Positions 43,801 through 51,852 of a stretch of 64,000 nucleotides of DNA are shown here, one piece after another. The DNA is from Clostridiales bacterium (GTDB lineage: Bacteria; Bacillota; Clostridia; TANB77; CAG-508): the NCBI GenBank assembly GCA_003507395.1, contig DNVW01000001.1, forward strand, positions 1-64,000, in the 5' to 3' direction. Numbering within the stretch: position 1 is the first letter of the stretch; every line of letters begins with the position of its first letter. Below the pieces are notes generated by a model, which made no database searches, was not told the DNA's origin, and was given only the letters and a program-made list of their open reading frames with translations. The translations under genes and the position numbers were made by a program.

Positions 43801-44085
43801 GTAAGTGTGGTAGAGATAGTTAAAATACAAAACTCTGTTGGTAGAAGAATGGCAGAATATATTATTAATCCTAATGATAAAGAAGAAAAAACAATATATC
43901 CTATTGTAGGAAATCAAAATCCAACAGAAGCACCAGCAGAAATAGATTCAGCAAAAGGAGAAGACGTTGCAGTAATGCCACCATTTGGTGCAAGACATGT
44001 ATATTATTACGTACTAAGTATTGTAGTAGCAGGAGTACTTGTAGTAGGAATAGTACTTATTAAGAAAAAAGTTCTTAAAAAATAA
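37867..44085 (+). CDS. Giant adhesin-like surface protein with putative thioester, Cna-B and SdrD domains
   Basis: A 2072-residue protein. N-terminal transmembrane helix or uncleaved signal (8-26). Residues about 50-230 resemble a TQXA/thioester domain: Cys86 in SEIYCIEQG and Gln209 in GIKQIVMWW, the kind of pair that forms an internal Cys-Gln thioester. Then three Cna-B/SpaA-like modules (starts YVINIIKEDNNGNPLPGATF, YYIEAQKVDLDGNGLAGAEF, YKINALKTDEEGGALAGAKF), SdrD B-like modules (GGNVWEDAKTG; NGYVWEDLKVSDGLGNGIRDD) and a C-terminal helix YYYVLSIVVAGVLVVGIVLI with KKK tail. No LPXTG. The domain order fits thioester-containing adhesins that attach covalently to host or matrix proteins. GGGAGG precedes the ATG; a terminator follows. 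Confidence 0.85.
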   Translation: MTKNKWTIRLILLVTIILAGLIILFNIKVKENNIHISKLGLANNILESGNLDFDCANGFWIDDVQQNHGDKPPFTIPYINGSEIYCIEQGKDEGYDYVSLLPKSNNKFNLVDAARPSQIIVTDLFDIPSPIAGKTYEINIGTNNAKKVKKYWDDHAEYGYAILRRSRGYFYCSENHISVLESSNDKGMGAAVAYLITANPCNKWTGIKQIVMWWLDSTYGKDEWDNFLNTLKPEKRTYARENKEEIIKLYKEAIYYKKFYDKVLEATDWDNDSGYADNRTEEDSLTTSITTINNIEYIKSGPYQMDYVKGDYGTSVLDERMTFGGISDLYLETRSNTRIDIELIEVDGEIKQVNTFQPIEKPGDPESEDEYYVERGGGKLYPVSGQEFYILVPKQDLQEDGILKAKFEWMRADATKCTKIGFTYFMEKVNTKTGKLTVRLDEVLIQDMAEYKGLRTLRSTSLDLGTVTPPPEEGSYVINIIKEDNNGNPLPGATFNVTINGELHENLVSDDNGVIYSNSPLVNNEEADIYEIEETGTPSGYIMLQRSIKFKVNKQYNNNTHTWEAIGVTLIDPTNLDENKAQIIWNNSTHTVTVIIKNLKPTTPPSPELDTYYIEAQKVDLDGNGLAGAEFNITWPNGDVSVAISNKDGNLVVQGAQPLLAIGPEGLDHFKIEETSAPEGYSLINGPIEFDVKKEKADFTIGEEDVYIVTGIINVIAPDGVQIEWDAEANKVIIVIPNMKQYKINALKTDEEGGALAGAKFTVVKNNGKAEECVSDSKGYFIKDRLVETNNNDKDNYKITEIEAPEGYRKIDGVIEFNVIKEGYTPIGIETVSTPEGVTVEWDTRTKAVRIIVKDEEAQLITIGGNVWEDAKTGKASLGDGINNTSSGVDKNLANIKVSLYTQNGTLATLTPPETVNNIYHKINPTLTDENGNYKFEGVDLSKDEKYYVVFEYDGQVYMPTEYLAKGISGDTIQNYNSVKEMLNDIEGSSVKGDNNTGKTQGKETNTWLDVWKLNSKASEFETNIGKVPIESRETFNSRFAEIGSSPKNYVTKNNLNIKLYLTYSDGKYYNKTYTRLELMGYTLKQVDGQPEYVQDKVQLVDGYKYNKYGTLNYDENGRITNEWAEGLISTKIKEFIKNNNKYPNSKELKGIYQQIAGTDAEVWKKLQFIEDCKISAITKSPFNNTGIEYYPTDKNDYFGEDLLTNYINLGLWRRQEFNAQLIKDVTAIEYTINGKTETYKYDGKKTALENIKSCMDTYITAKDDTNLAWIYSTSQENINKNRISNNYYNTKYNRAIYNSDYEAKAGIGEELDIQIKYRITIINTSQSIETQIKEIVDYYDDSLTLREVKINGTNITLIPRTSIYGAITETSFNGYNKIYINGDVLEKQISTGGEINIDLTYKINNMKINDLDDYLNIGDKINIAEINGYKTYYAANTSTPNRHGEIIGNNTTIAGLIDVNSTPGNLSTTETITNGVYNFEDDSDKIEATLEIKPNPDNPTEKAKRTINGYVWEDLKVSDGLGNGIRDDNETKIKGVDVALCEKINLATSSYESDEKLPLWISQYNQQLEGHKYIPAKTYNGTSWTLAVTKTDENGYYEFKGFIPGDYYVIFGYGYSDETLLPKNSETTNIIGKSGENNKSYNGQDYKSTIFENGINTKNDSWRDDLGTYSYSLDATLISDAIDDLDRVDKVNSYSKEQTNHIAEVLVSPYNVPKYLGESYGTDDMNSLLNELKDRTWKVAKTRKIDAKVEYASNGTTDAIGKKEETKEWILPNIDLGLVERPKTQLEITKNVKNVKVTLSDGSIVFDATQTAEATKGNEIKDVIWKSNKFNTTKGITPTWGFIQLYLDEELMYGATIQIEYNMNITQPINEIDYTGDNYYVKGKKDGALVTTNATEVICYIPNKMQFDKTINEDKWSLIEDTQKEIFDNGLVNINLTDKVNSIDTKVKIEDGNVANISENNLTVSQLITKESAQGGYVSVVEIVKIQNSVGRRMAEYIINPNDKEEKTIYPIVGNQNPTEAPAEIDSAKGEDVAVMPPFGARHVYYYVLSIVVAGVLVVGIVLIKKKVLKK

Positions 44086-44115
44086 AAAAAGGCTATAAAT
44101 TAAACTAAAGATAAA

Positions 44116-44150
44116 AAGAAAAAAGGATGAATTTTCGTCCTTTTTTCTTT
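44116..44150 (+). terminator. Terminator of the surface-protein operon
   Basis: AGAAAAAAGGA(TGA) pairs with TCCTTTTTTCT and ends in a T run, about 30 bases after the stop codon. Confidence 0.8.
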
Positions 44151-44336
44151 ACATTGTTGTGTTTTACTACATAATACGATAAAATTATAAATAGAAAATG
44201 TTTTATAAAAAAATAAAATAAAAAAAATCAGCACATAATGTAAAAAACTTTTTTGATTTATGTATCTAAAACGACAAAAAAATATTTTGTAAAGTATTAA
44301 AATAGAACATAATAAAAAAAGTGAAGGGTGGTAAAA

Positions 44337-46817
44337 ATGTTTCAAAACATTTCAAAAGAAAGTGAACAAGAATTTAATGAGGAAATAAAAGTAAATAAAA
44401 AAGAAGAAGTAAAAGAGATATTTAAAAAATTATTTACAAAGCAAAACATTATCTTATATATTATAACCTTTATGGTATCTATGGTAAATATAAGTTCAGA
44501 TAATGTAATGTTTTCTATTACACCATTTGGAATAGCTATAATTGCAGCAGCACTAAGCTCAAATATGCCCGTAGGAATAATGTATGTAATTTCTTTAATT
44601 TCTACATTTATTAAATTTGGACCTAATAGCTTGCTAACATACATATTAACAACACTAGTATTTTTTGTCACTATATTAATAAAAAGGCCTAAAATACAAG
44701 ATGAAGTAAATGAACAAAAAAGACTTGGGATGCACTTATTTATATCTACTTTAATAGTACAAGTAGTGCCAATGTTTTTTAGAAGCTTTATATTATATGA
44801 ATTGTTAACAGGAGTAATGCTTAGTATAAGTACATACATATTTTACAAAATATTCTCAAATTCTATAACAGTAATAAGAGAAGTGGGGATAAAAAAAGTA
44901 TTTTCCATAGAAGAGGTTATAGGGACAAGCTTACTTTTAGCCATAGCATTTATGGCATTAGGAGATACTGCGGTATTTGGATATAGTGTAAAAAACATAT
45001 TAAGTATATTGCTAGTATTAATTTTAGGTTGGAAAAATGGAATATTAGTAGGAGCAACTTCTGGAATTACAATAGGTGTAGTTTTAGGTATAATAGGTAA
45101 TAGTGAACCTATTATGATAGCATCATATGCAATTTCTGGAATGATAGCAGGCATATTTAACAAATTTGGAAAAATTGGAGTTATATTAGGTTTTATTATA
45201 GGCAATGTGTTATTAACCTATGTGGCAAATGGAAACACAGTACCTGTAATATTAATACAAGAAATTTTAATAGCTTCACTAGGTCTTTTAGCAATACCAA
45301 AAGGAGTACAAATTAATATAGAAGATTTAGTTAGTAAAACTAAAATGTTACCAGAAACAACTGGAAAAACATTAGAAGAAAACAAAGAAACAGTATATAA
45401 ATTAACAAGTATGTCACAAACAATATCTGATATGGCTAAAAGCTATCAAGAAGCAGCAGCTACAATAGTTTCAGAAGAGGAGTTAAAAGAGCAAGAATTA
45501 TCTAATGAAAAAATATTTATAGATGAATTAAGAATAAATTTAGAAGGCTTAGAAGAAAACATACTTTATGATGACATATACAATGATAAAGATATTTTGA
45601 AAGATATTTTTGAATACTTACTTAAAGAAGAAATTATGGTAGAAAGAGAGCTAGTAAAAATTTTTGCAAACCACAATAACTATATAGTAGGATTTGAAGA
45701 AAAAAACAAAAAAGTAGAAGAAGAAGTTTCTAAAATAACTAAAGTAATAAATTACTCATATAGAATAAGTAAAATGAATTTTATATGGAAAAAGAAAATG
45801 GATGAAAGCAAGAAAAATGTATCAAACCAATTAGAAGGAGTTTCAGAGGCAATATCTAATTTAGCAAATGAAATAAGTAAAAACCCAGATGAGTTTGAAG
45901 ACAAGAAACAAGAAATATTAACATTACTAGAGCAAAAGGAAATAAAAATAAAAGATATAAGTATTAAAAAGCAAAAATCTGGAAGATTTATTGTAGATAT
46001 ATATGCAGATACTTGTGATAATCTGGATGGTACATCATGTGATATAAAGAAAATAGGAAAGATATTAAATAAAGTTTTTAATGATAAATTTATAATCCAA
46101 GATCAGCAATGCGGATTAAGGGAAAATAAGCAAAAATGTAAATTTACATACATTATGCAAGATAAATTGAATATACAAATAGGAGTGGCAAAAACAACAA
46201 AAGCAGATTCACCAGTTTCTGGAGACAGCAACTTACAAACTAAATTAGATGATGGAAAATACTTGTTAGCATTAAGTGACGGAATGGGTTCAGGTCCAGA
46301 AGCTAGAAAAAGCAGTAAAATTGCAATAAAGATGTTAGAAAGATTATTAGAAGCAGGATTTGATAAAGACATATCAATAAAACTAATAAACTCTACATTA
46401 ATAGCAAATTTAGAAGATGATATGTATGCAACATTAGATATTGCAATATTAGACTTATTTAAAGGCAATTTAGAATTCATAAAAAATGGAGCATGCCCAA
46501 CTTTTGTAAAAAGAAACAAAGAAATACAAATACTAAAATCTTTATCACTACCAACAGGAATAGTCGAAAATGCAGACTTAACAGTATATGATTATGACTT
46601 ACAACCAGGAGACATACTAGTAATGTGCACAGACGGAATAATAGAATCAAATACAGAATACGTAAACAAAGAACTATGGGTAAAATACCTATTAGAAGAC
46701 ATACAAACAAACGATGCACAACAAATAGCAGACCTAATACTATCAGAAGCAATAGACAACAACTATGGCAAACAAAAAGACGACATGACAGTAATAGTAG
46801 CAAAAGTGTCACAATAG
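44337..46817 (+). CDS. spoIIE: Stage II sporulation protein E (PP2C-type phosphatase)
   Basis: An 826-residue protein. The first about 320 residues contain roughly ten transmembrane helices, a central helical regulatory region follows (about 340-560), and a C-terminal PP2C/SpoIIE phosphatase domain includes LALSDGMGSGPEARKSS, CPTFVKR, LPTGI and VMCTDGIIESN..KDDMTVIVAKV. SpoIIE dephosphorylates the anti-anti-sigma factor SpoIIAA to activate sigma F in the forespore. I chose the ATG at 44337 with AAGGGTGG upstream. The last codons (S-Q) and the TAG stop lie inside repeat copy E, so the original C-terminus was altered by insertion. Confidence 0.92.
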   Translation: MFQNISKESEQEFNEEIKVNKKEEVKEIFKKLFTKQNIILYIITFMVSMVNISSDNVMFSITPFGIAIIAAALSSNMPVGIMYVISLISTFIKFGPNSLLTYILTTLVFFVTILIKRPKIQDEVNEQKRLGMHLFISTLIVQVVPMFFRSFILYELLTGVMLSISTYIFYKIFSNSITVIREVGIKKVFSIEEVIGTSLLLAIAFMALGDTAVFGYSVKNILSILLVLILGWKNGILVGATSGITIGVVLGIIGNSEPIMIASYAISGMIAGIFNKFGKIGVILGFIIGNVLLTYVANGNTVPVILIQEILIASLGLLAIPKGVQINIEDLVSKTKMLPETTGKTLEENKETVYKLTSMSQTISDMAKSYQEAAATIVSEEELKEQELSNEKIFIDELRINLEGLEENILYDDIYNDKDILKDIFEYLLKEEIMVERELVKIFANHNNYIVGFEEKNKKVEEEVSKITKVINYSYRISKMNFIWKKKMDESKKNVSNQLEGVSEAISNLANEISKNPDEFEDKKQEILTLLEQKEIKIKDISIKKQKSGRFIVDIYADTCDNLDGTSCDIKKIGKILNKVFNDKFIIQDQQCGLRENKQKCKFTYIMQDKLNIQIGVAKTTKADSPVSGDSNLQTKLDDGKYLLALSDGMGSGPEARKSSKIAIKMLERLLEAGFDKDISIKLINSTLIANLEDDMYATLDIAILDLFKGNLEFIKNGACPTFVKRNKEIQILKSLSLPTGIVENADLTVYDYDLQPGDILVMCTDGIIESNTEYVNKELWVKYLLEDIQTNDAQQIADLILSEAIDNNYGKQKDDMTVIVAKVSQ

Positions 46818-46860
46818 GGACGTTCCTTTTTGTGACAAAATGACACTTTGGGGACACACC
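46807..46860 (+). repeat. Dispersed palindromic element, copy E
   Basis: TGTCACAATAGGGACGTTCC begins the element, and the CAATAG variant supplies the TAG stop of spoIIE. The rest (TTTTTGTGACAAAATGACAC, GGGGACACACC) matches the other copies. Copy F at 49824 has the same CAATAG variant. Confidence 0.85.
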
Positions 46861-46936
46861 TTGCTTTAATAAGAAGCTTGTGCATTTATAAAATAAATGT
46901 ACTAAATTGGTTGTTAAATAATAAATAAAAATTTTA

Positions 46937-46997
46937 TGCCAATGGAGACTGAAGAAGTGTGGTATTATTTTCCACACTTCATCTGCCTCCATTGGCA
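46937..46997. repeat. Long imperfect hairpin upstream of the two-component operon
   Basis: Two 26-base arms with three mismatches, ending TGCCAATGGAG and CTCCATTGGCA with inner GAAGTGTGG and CCACACTTC, around a 9-base loop (46963-46971). It is followed by TTTT and lies 102 bases before the response regulator. It could be a terminator for spoIIE or a small mobile palindrome. Confidence 0.75.
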
Positions 46998-47098
46998 ATT
47001 TTAATAAATTCTTAATATATATCTTACTTTTTTCTTAATAAAAATATGATATATTATCAACAAGTATGATATAATAGACAAAAAAAGGATGGAGTAAA

Positions 47099-47797
47099 AT
47101 GTATAATATATTAGTTTGTGATGATGATAAAGAAATAGTAAAGGCAATAGAAATTTACTTGCAAAAAGAAGGATATAAAATATATAAAGCATATGATGGA
47201 AAGGAAGCATTACAAATCGTCAATAAAGTACCAGATTTGCATTTGATAATATTAGATATAATGATGCCAGAGTTAGACGGAATTTCTGTAGCAAATATAA
47301 TAAGAAAAGACAAAAAAGTTCCAATAATTATGCTTTCTGCAAAATCCGAAGATTATGATAAAATTTCAGGATTAAATAATGGAGCAGATGATTATATAAC
47401 AAAGCCATTTAATCCATTAGAATTAATAGCAAGAGTAAATTCGCAGATAAGAAGATACACTTCATTAGGTTCAATAGCAGAAGAAAGTAATAAAAAAATT
47501 TATAAATCAGGAGATTTAATTATAAATGATGAAACAAAACAGGTAGAAGTAGAAGGAAGAGAAGTAAAACTTACTCCAACAGAATATAACATTCTTAAAT
47601 TTTTAACGAAAAATAAAGGAATAGTTTATTCAATAGAACAAATATATGAGAATGTATGGGAAGAGCAATGTTTTGGAGCAGAAAATATAATTGCTGTACA
47701 TATTAGGCATATAAGAGAAAAGATGGAAATAAACCCAAAAGAACCGAAATATTTAAAAGTTATATGGGGAATAGGATATAAAATAGAAAAGATGTAA
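47099..47797 (+). CDS. OmpR/PhoB-family response regulator
   Basis: A 232-residue protein. Receiver domain (1-118) with acidic triad D8-D9, D53 (LDIMMPELDG) and K103-like TKPF; C-terminal winged helix (about 135-230) with LTPTEYNILKFL, ENIIAVHIRHIREKME and GIGYKIE. It is the transcription factor partner of the kinase that follows 14 bases later. Targets are unknown, but the downstream surface and sporulation neighbourhood suggests envelope control. TATAAT at 47070-47075 is a possible -10. Confidence 0.93.
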   Translation: MYNILVCDDDKEIVKAIEIYLQKEGYKIYKAYDGKEALQIVNKVPDLHLIILDIMMPELDGISVANIIRKDKKVPIIMLSAKSEDYDKISGLNNGADDYITKPFNPLELIARVNSQIRRYTSLGSIAEESNKKIYKSGDLIINDETKQVEVEGREVKLTPTEYNILKFLTKNKGIVYSIEQIYENVWEEQCFGAENIIAVHIRHIREKMEINPKEPKYLKVIWGIGYKIEKM

Positions 47798-47811
47798 AAT
47801 AGGAGGTAAAA

Positions 47812-49833
47812 ATGAAAAGGGAAAAAATATGTGTAAGCAATTTGTGTAAAAATATTGCATATATATTAATTCCAATACTACTATTGATATTAGTAACATC
47901 AATAATAAGTGTTATATACATTAGAGAAAATACAGATATTAATTCTAAAACAGACAAAGAATTTTTTGACACTAAAGTATTTTCATCTTCATATATGTAT
48001 TCAATAAATAAAGCGCTTGCAATTATAATGTCGAACAATTTACCTGACGAACAAGAATATGATTATATTGAAGGAAATTATTATAATTATGATATACAGA
48101 AAAATGTAAATATAAATAGAAAACAAGGTAATATATTTTATTGGCAAAAAAGTAGACAAGAAAACTTTATATTCTTAATAATTGATAATAATAAAAATAT
48201 TGCGTATACAAATTTAGAACATACTATGAATACAGATACTGTAGAAGAAATAAAAAATGTTATTAATAAAAATAGAATTTATTGGAGTTATGAAAATAAA
48301 GATGTAAAAACAACTATAAAAAGATTAAGTATAGAAAATATAAAATATACAGCTGATTTTGAAAAAATTGAAAGCAATGATTATAGCATATATACAGCTC
48401 TAATAGATGATTTAATATATAGAGATGAATATTATACATCATCAATTTTAAATAATTGGGCATTACATACTCATAAAGTAGCTGTATATACCATACCAAT
48501 AAGTGCAGTTTTATTATTAATGTTAATTCCAATTATTTTTAAAGGAATTGGAAAAAAGAAAGGAAAAGAAGGAATATATTTAAACTTCTTTGACAAAATA
48601 CCATTTGAATTGGCAATAGGATTTTTAGCATGTTTATTTACAATAGGACTAATAATTGTAATAATTGTATGTAATTTAGAAGATGAAACAATAACAGCAA
48701 CATTAATGCTAATAGGTTGTATTATTATGTATTATGCATGCATATTGGTATTAGAAACTTTAGTTAAAAGAATAAAAGCAAAAAGGTTTTGGAAAACAAC
48801 ATTGTTATATAAGATAATACAAAAAATATCACATATATTTAAAAATTTTAATTTATTTATACAAACATTATTATTATATGGAATATTTGTACTTGTAAAT
48901 ATAGTATTATCAGGTCTTGCAAGAAACTGGGCAGGATTATTATGGTTATTTGCTTTTGATACATTTGCATTTTATATAATAACAAAGAAGGTAATACAAT
49001 TTGATAAAATAAAAAAAGCAATAGCAGAAATTTATAATGGCAATACAAATATAAAATTAAATGAAAACGAGATGAAAGGAGTTTTAAAAACATTAGCAAT
49101 TCAGATTAATGATATAGCCGGAGGATTATCAAATACAATTAAAGAACAGTTAAAAAGTGAAAGATTAAAAACAGAGCTTATAACAAATGTATCACATGAT
49201 ATAAAAACACCACTTACTTCAATTATTAATTATGTTGATTTATTAAAAAAAGAAAAAATAGAAAATCCTAAAGTACAAGAATATTTAGTAATACTCGACA
49301 ATAAATCACAAAGATTAAAAAAATTAACAGAAGATTTAGTAGAAGCTTCAAAAGCATCGTCAGGTGCAATAAAATTAAATATACAGAAAATAAGTATAAA
49401 AGAATTAATAAAACAAGTAACTGGCGAATTTGAAGACAGATTTAAAGCAAGAGGATTAGAGGAAATAATAACACTTCCATCAGAAAACATATATATACAA
49501 GTAGATAGCAGATATATGTACAGGGTTCTAGAAAACCTATATTCTAATATTTCTAAATATGCATTAGAAAATTCAAGAGTATATGTAGATGTAGCAGTAA
49601 AAGAAAATGAAGTAACAATTCAATTAAAAAACACCTCAAAAGATAAACTGAACATATCGGCAGATGAATTAATGCAAAGATTTGTTAGAGGTGAAACCTC
49701 AAGAAACACAGAAGGAAGCGGACTAGGACTTTCAATAGCAACAAGTTTAACAGAATTACAAGGAGGAAAATTCAGTCTATATTTAGATGGAGATTTATTT
49801 AAAGTAACTATAAATTTATCATTGGCACAATAG
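47812..49833 (+). CDS. Membrane sensor histidine kinase
   Basis: A 673-residue protein with an N-terminal transmembrane helix (about 18-40), an external domain (about 45-220), several further helices (about 225-395), HisKA with His462 (VSHDIKTPLTSIINY) and HATPase_c ending GSGLGLSIATSLTELQGG. It pairs with the response regulator upstream. AGGAGG precedes the ATG. The stop codon TAG belongs to repeat copy F, so the final residues (A-Q) were supplied by the inserted element, just as in spoIIE. Confidence 0.93.
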   Translation: MKREKICVSNLCKNIAYILIPILLLILVTSIISVIYIRENTDINSKTDKEFFDTKVFSSSYMYSINKALAIIMSNNLPDEQEYDYIEGNYYNYDIQKNVNINRKQGNIFYWQKSRQENFIFLIIDNNKNIAYTNLEHTMNTDTVEEIKNVINKNRIYWSYENKDVKTTIKRLSIENIKYTADFEKIESNDYSIYTALIDDLIYRDEYYTSSILNNWALHTHKVAVYTIPISAVLLLMLIPIIFKGIGKKKGKEGIYLNFFDKIPFELAIGFLACLFTIGLIIVIIVCNLEDETITATLMLIGCIIMYYACILVLETLVKRIKAKRFWKTTLLYKIIQKISHIFKNFNLFIQTLLLYGIFVLVNIVLSGLARNWAGLLWLFAFDTFAFYIITKKVIQFDKIKKAIAEIYNGNTNIKLNENEMKGVLKTLAIQINDIAGGLSNTIKEQLKSERLKTELITNVSHDIKTPLTSIINYVDLLKKEKIENPKVQEYLVILDNKSQRLKKLTEDLVEASKASSGAIKLNIQKISIKELIKQVTGEFEDRFKARGLEEIITLPSENIYIQVDSRYMYRVLENLYSNISKYALENSRVYVDVAVKENEVTIQLKNTSKDKLNISADELMQRFVRGETSRNTEGSGLGLSIATSLTELQGGKFSLYLDGDLFKVTINLSLAQ

Positions 49834-49877
49834 GGACGTTCCTTTTTGTGACAAAATGACACTTTGGGGACACTCCT
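49824..49877 (+). repeat. Dispersed palindromic element, copy F
   Basis: Nearly identical to copy E, 3 kb upstream, including the CAATAG stop variant; the first bases are TGGCAC in place of TGTCAC. It ends the histidine kinase gene. A sigmaA-type promoter begins 23 bases after it. Confidence 0.85.
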
Positions 49878-49899
49878 TTTCAAAAAATCAATAAAAAAG

Positions 49900-49928
49900 T
49901 TTACTTTAAATAATTCATGTGTTATAAT
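49900..49928 (+). promoter_or_regulatory. Promoter of the Ig-like protein and GGDEF unit
   Basis: TTTACT (49900-49905), a 17-base spacer and TATAAT (49923-49928), 23 bases before the ATG at 49952. Confidence 0.55.
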
Positions 49929-49951
49929 CTCAAATGATAAGAGGTGAAAAA

Positions 49952-50866
49952 ATGAATCAAATTCTCTATGTAGGTGATAATAAAAATAATGGACCGGTAG
50001 CAGTAAAGAGTGTAATAAAGTTTTTTGCAATAGTAATAATAATATTTGGCATTATTTTAATAGGAGAAGGCACATATTCAATGTATAAAGGAATAGTAGC
50101 CAATAGTGGTAACAATATACCAACTGTATACATGAATAGAGTTAATGATACAGTAGTAATAAAAGCTGAAAACAATATAGAAATAGCCAAATTAATATAT
50201 AGTTGGAATAAAGGAGAAGAAACAGTATTACTTCCCAATAATAAAGCTGTAGAAGAAGTTGTACTATTGCCAAACGAAAATAGTATATTAAATGTAACTA
50301 TTGTAGACATTAAAGGCAAAGAAACAAAATTTATGCAACAATGGAATATTGAAGGAATAGATATAAAAAAACCAGAAATGGAAATAGCAACCGATGATAG
50401 TTCTAGAAAGATAACAATTATAGCAAGAGACGAAACACAAATAGATTATTTGATTTACAAGTGGAATAATGAAGCAGAAACAAGAGTAAATGGAACAGAA
50501 AGAAATAAATTAGAGATACAGAAAACTATAGATATGAAATTAGGAGAAAATAAATTAACTGTTACAGCTGTCGACAAAAATGGTAATACAAATACTTTAG
50601 AGAAAACTATAATTATTTCATCAAAACCAACAATAGCTGTAAAGCAAAGTAATAGTAAAATTCATATTGTAATAAATGATGAAGTCAGCATAAAAACAGT
50701 ATCTATTAATATTAATGGTCAAGTATATGCAGGAGAATATGAAGCAAAAAAACAACTAAAATTAAATGTGCCATTAAAACAAGGAAATAATACTGTAAGT
50801 ATAACGGTAACAAATGAATCTGGTTTAGAGCAAAAGGTAGTACGAGAATTTATATATAAACCATAA
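49952..50866 (+). CDS. Membrane-anchored protein with Ig-like repeats
   Basis: A 304-residue protein. One transmembrane helix at about 20-43 (VIKFFAIVIIIFGIILIGEGTYSMY) is followed by three tandem beta-sandwich domains of about 85 residues, each with patterns such as I(D/E)YLIYKWN, NKLTVTAVDKNGN and NTVSITVTNESG that fit Ig-like/Big domains. I chose the ATG at 49952 because AGAGGTGA lies 5-6 bases upstream. The GGDEF gene follows 14 bases later in the same transcription unit. Function unknown; probably an envelope structural or sensory partner. Confidence 0.7.
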   Translation: MNQILYVGDNKNNGPVAVKSVIKFFAIVIIIFGIILIGEGTYSMYKGIVANSGNNIPTVYMNRVNDTVVIKAENNIEIAKLIYSWNKGEETVLLPNNKAVEEVVLLPNENSILNVTIVDIKGKETKFMQQWNIEGIDIKKPEMEIATDDSSRKITIIARDETQIDYLIYKWNNEAETRVNGTERNKLEIQKTIDMKLGENKLTVTAVDKNGNTNTLEKTIIISSKPTIAVKQSNSKIHIVINDEVSIKTVSININGQVYAGEYEAKKQLKLNVPLKQGNNTVSITVTNESGLEQKVVREFIYKP

Positions 50867-50880
50867 AAGGGGGAAAAACA

Positions 50881-51807
50881 ATGATACAAGAAGTTTATTT
50901 AATAGATAATGACGATAAAATAAAAGATAAACTTGTAAAAATGTTTGAAAAAGAGGAAGATTACAAATTTAAGAAGGCTAAAACACATGAAATAGATACT
51001 GTGCTAAGAAACATTCCTGCATTAATAATAATTAACGAAGATAATATAGATGAAGACATAATAAAATTATGTAATGATATTAGAAATAATGAAGATAATA
51101 GTATAACCCCAATAATTGTAATTTCTTCAAATAGAGAAAAAGCTCATAGAATAGAAATATTAAAGGCCTGTGTTGAGCACTATATAATAGCCCCAATAGA
51201 TGAAGAATATTTATATTATACCATAAAAAACGTAATAAGACTTTTATACACAAACAGAAGAGTAAGCCCACTAACAGGTTTGCCAGGTAATGTACAAATA
51301 CAAGCAGAAATGAAGAAAAGATTATTAAATAAAGATAATTTTTCAATGATATATTTTGATTTAGATAATTTTAAAGCTTATAATGATATATATGGTTTTT
51401 TAAATGGAGATGAAATAATAAAATTTACAGCAAGAACGATAATAAAAAATATACATATGTCACCAAATGAAGACACATTTATAGGGCATATAGGAGGAGA
51501 TGACTTTGTAGCAATAGTTGGAGGAACAGAATGTGAAAGTATATGCCAAAATATAGTTGCAGAATTTGATAAAGGAGTTACTAAATACTTTACAGACGAA
51601 GATATACAAAGAGGTTACTTAGAAGTACCAAATAGGAAAGGAATATTAGAACAATTTCCAATAACTACAATATCTGTAGGTGTGGTAGTAGTAGATGAAG
51701 GAAGATTCCATAATGTTCTAGAAATTGGAGAAACAGCAGCACAAGTAAAACATCTAGCAAAAGTGACTCCAGGTAGTACATATGTAATAGATAGAAGGAA
51801 AAAATAG
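50881..51807 (+). CDS. Response-regulator-like diguanylate cyclase (GGDEF)
   Basis: A 308-residue protein. Residues 1-120 form a receiver-like domain (LIDNDDKI..IIINEDN), where the acidic position is occupied by N/E rather than a clear phosphoacceptor Asp. Residues about 130-305 form a GGDEF domain with SPLTGLPGN, IYFDLDNFKAYND and the active-site motif G205-G-D-D-F209, a permitted variant expected to be active in making cyclic di-GMP. The HD-GYP protein at 11495 could degrade the product. It ends at a hairpin that overlaps the cwlD start region. Confidence 0.88.
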   Translation: MIQEVYLIDNDDKIKDKLVKMFEKEEDYKFKKAKTHEIDTVLRNIPALIIINEDNIDEDIIKLCNDIRNNEDNSITPIIVISSNREKAHRIEILKACVEHYIIAPIDEEYLYYTIKNVIRLLYTNRRVSPLTGLPGNVQIQAEMKKRLLNKDNFSMIYFDLDNFKAYNDIYGFLNGDEIIKFTARTIIKNIHMSPNEDTFIGHIGGDDFVAIVGGTECESICQNIVAEFDKGVTKYFTDEDIQRGYLEVPNRKGILEQFPITTISVGVVVVDEGRFHNVLEIGETAAQVKHLAKVTPGSTYVIDRRKK

Positions 51808-51821
51808 AATAAAAAGATAAA

Positions 51822-51852
51822 TACCTCATATATATAAGTGAGGTGTTTTTTT
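51822..51852 (+). terminator. Hairpin with T run overlapping the cwlD ribosome binding site
   Basis: ACCTCA pairs with TGAGGT, followed by seven or eight T residues that end directly at the cwlD ATG. The right arm (GTGAGGTG) is also the only Shine-Dalgarno candidate for cwlD, so the structure may act as a terminator for the upstream unit and sequester the binding site. Confidence 0.6.
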
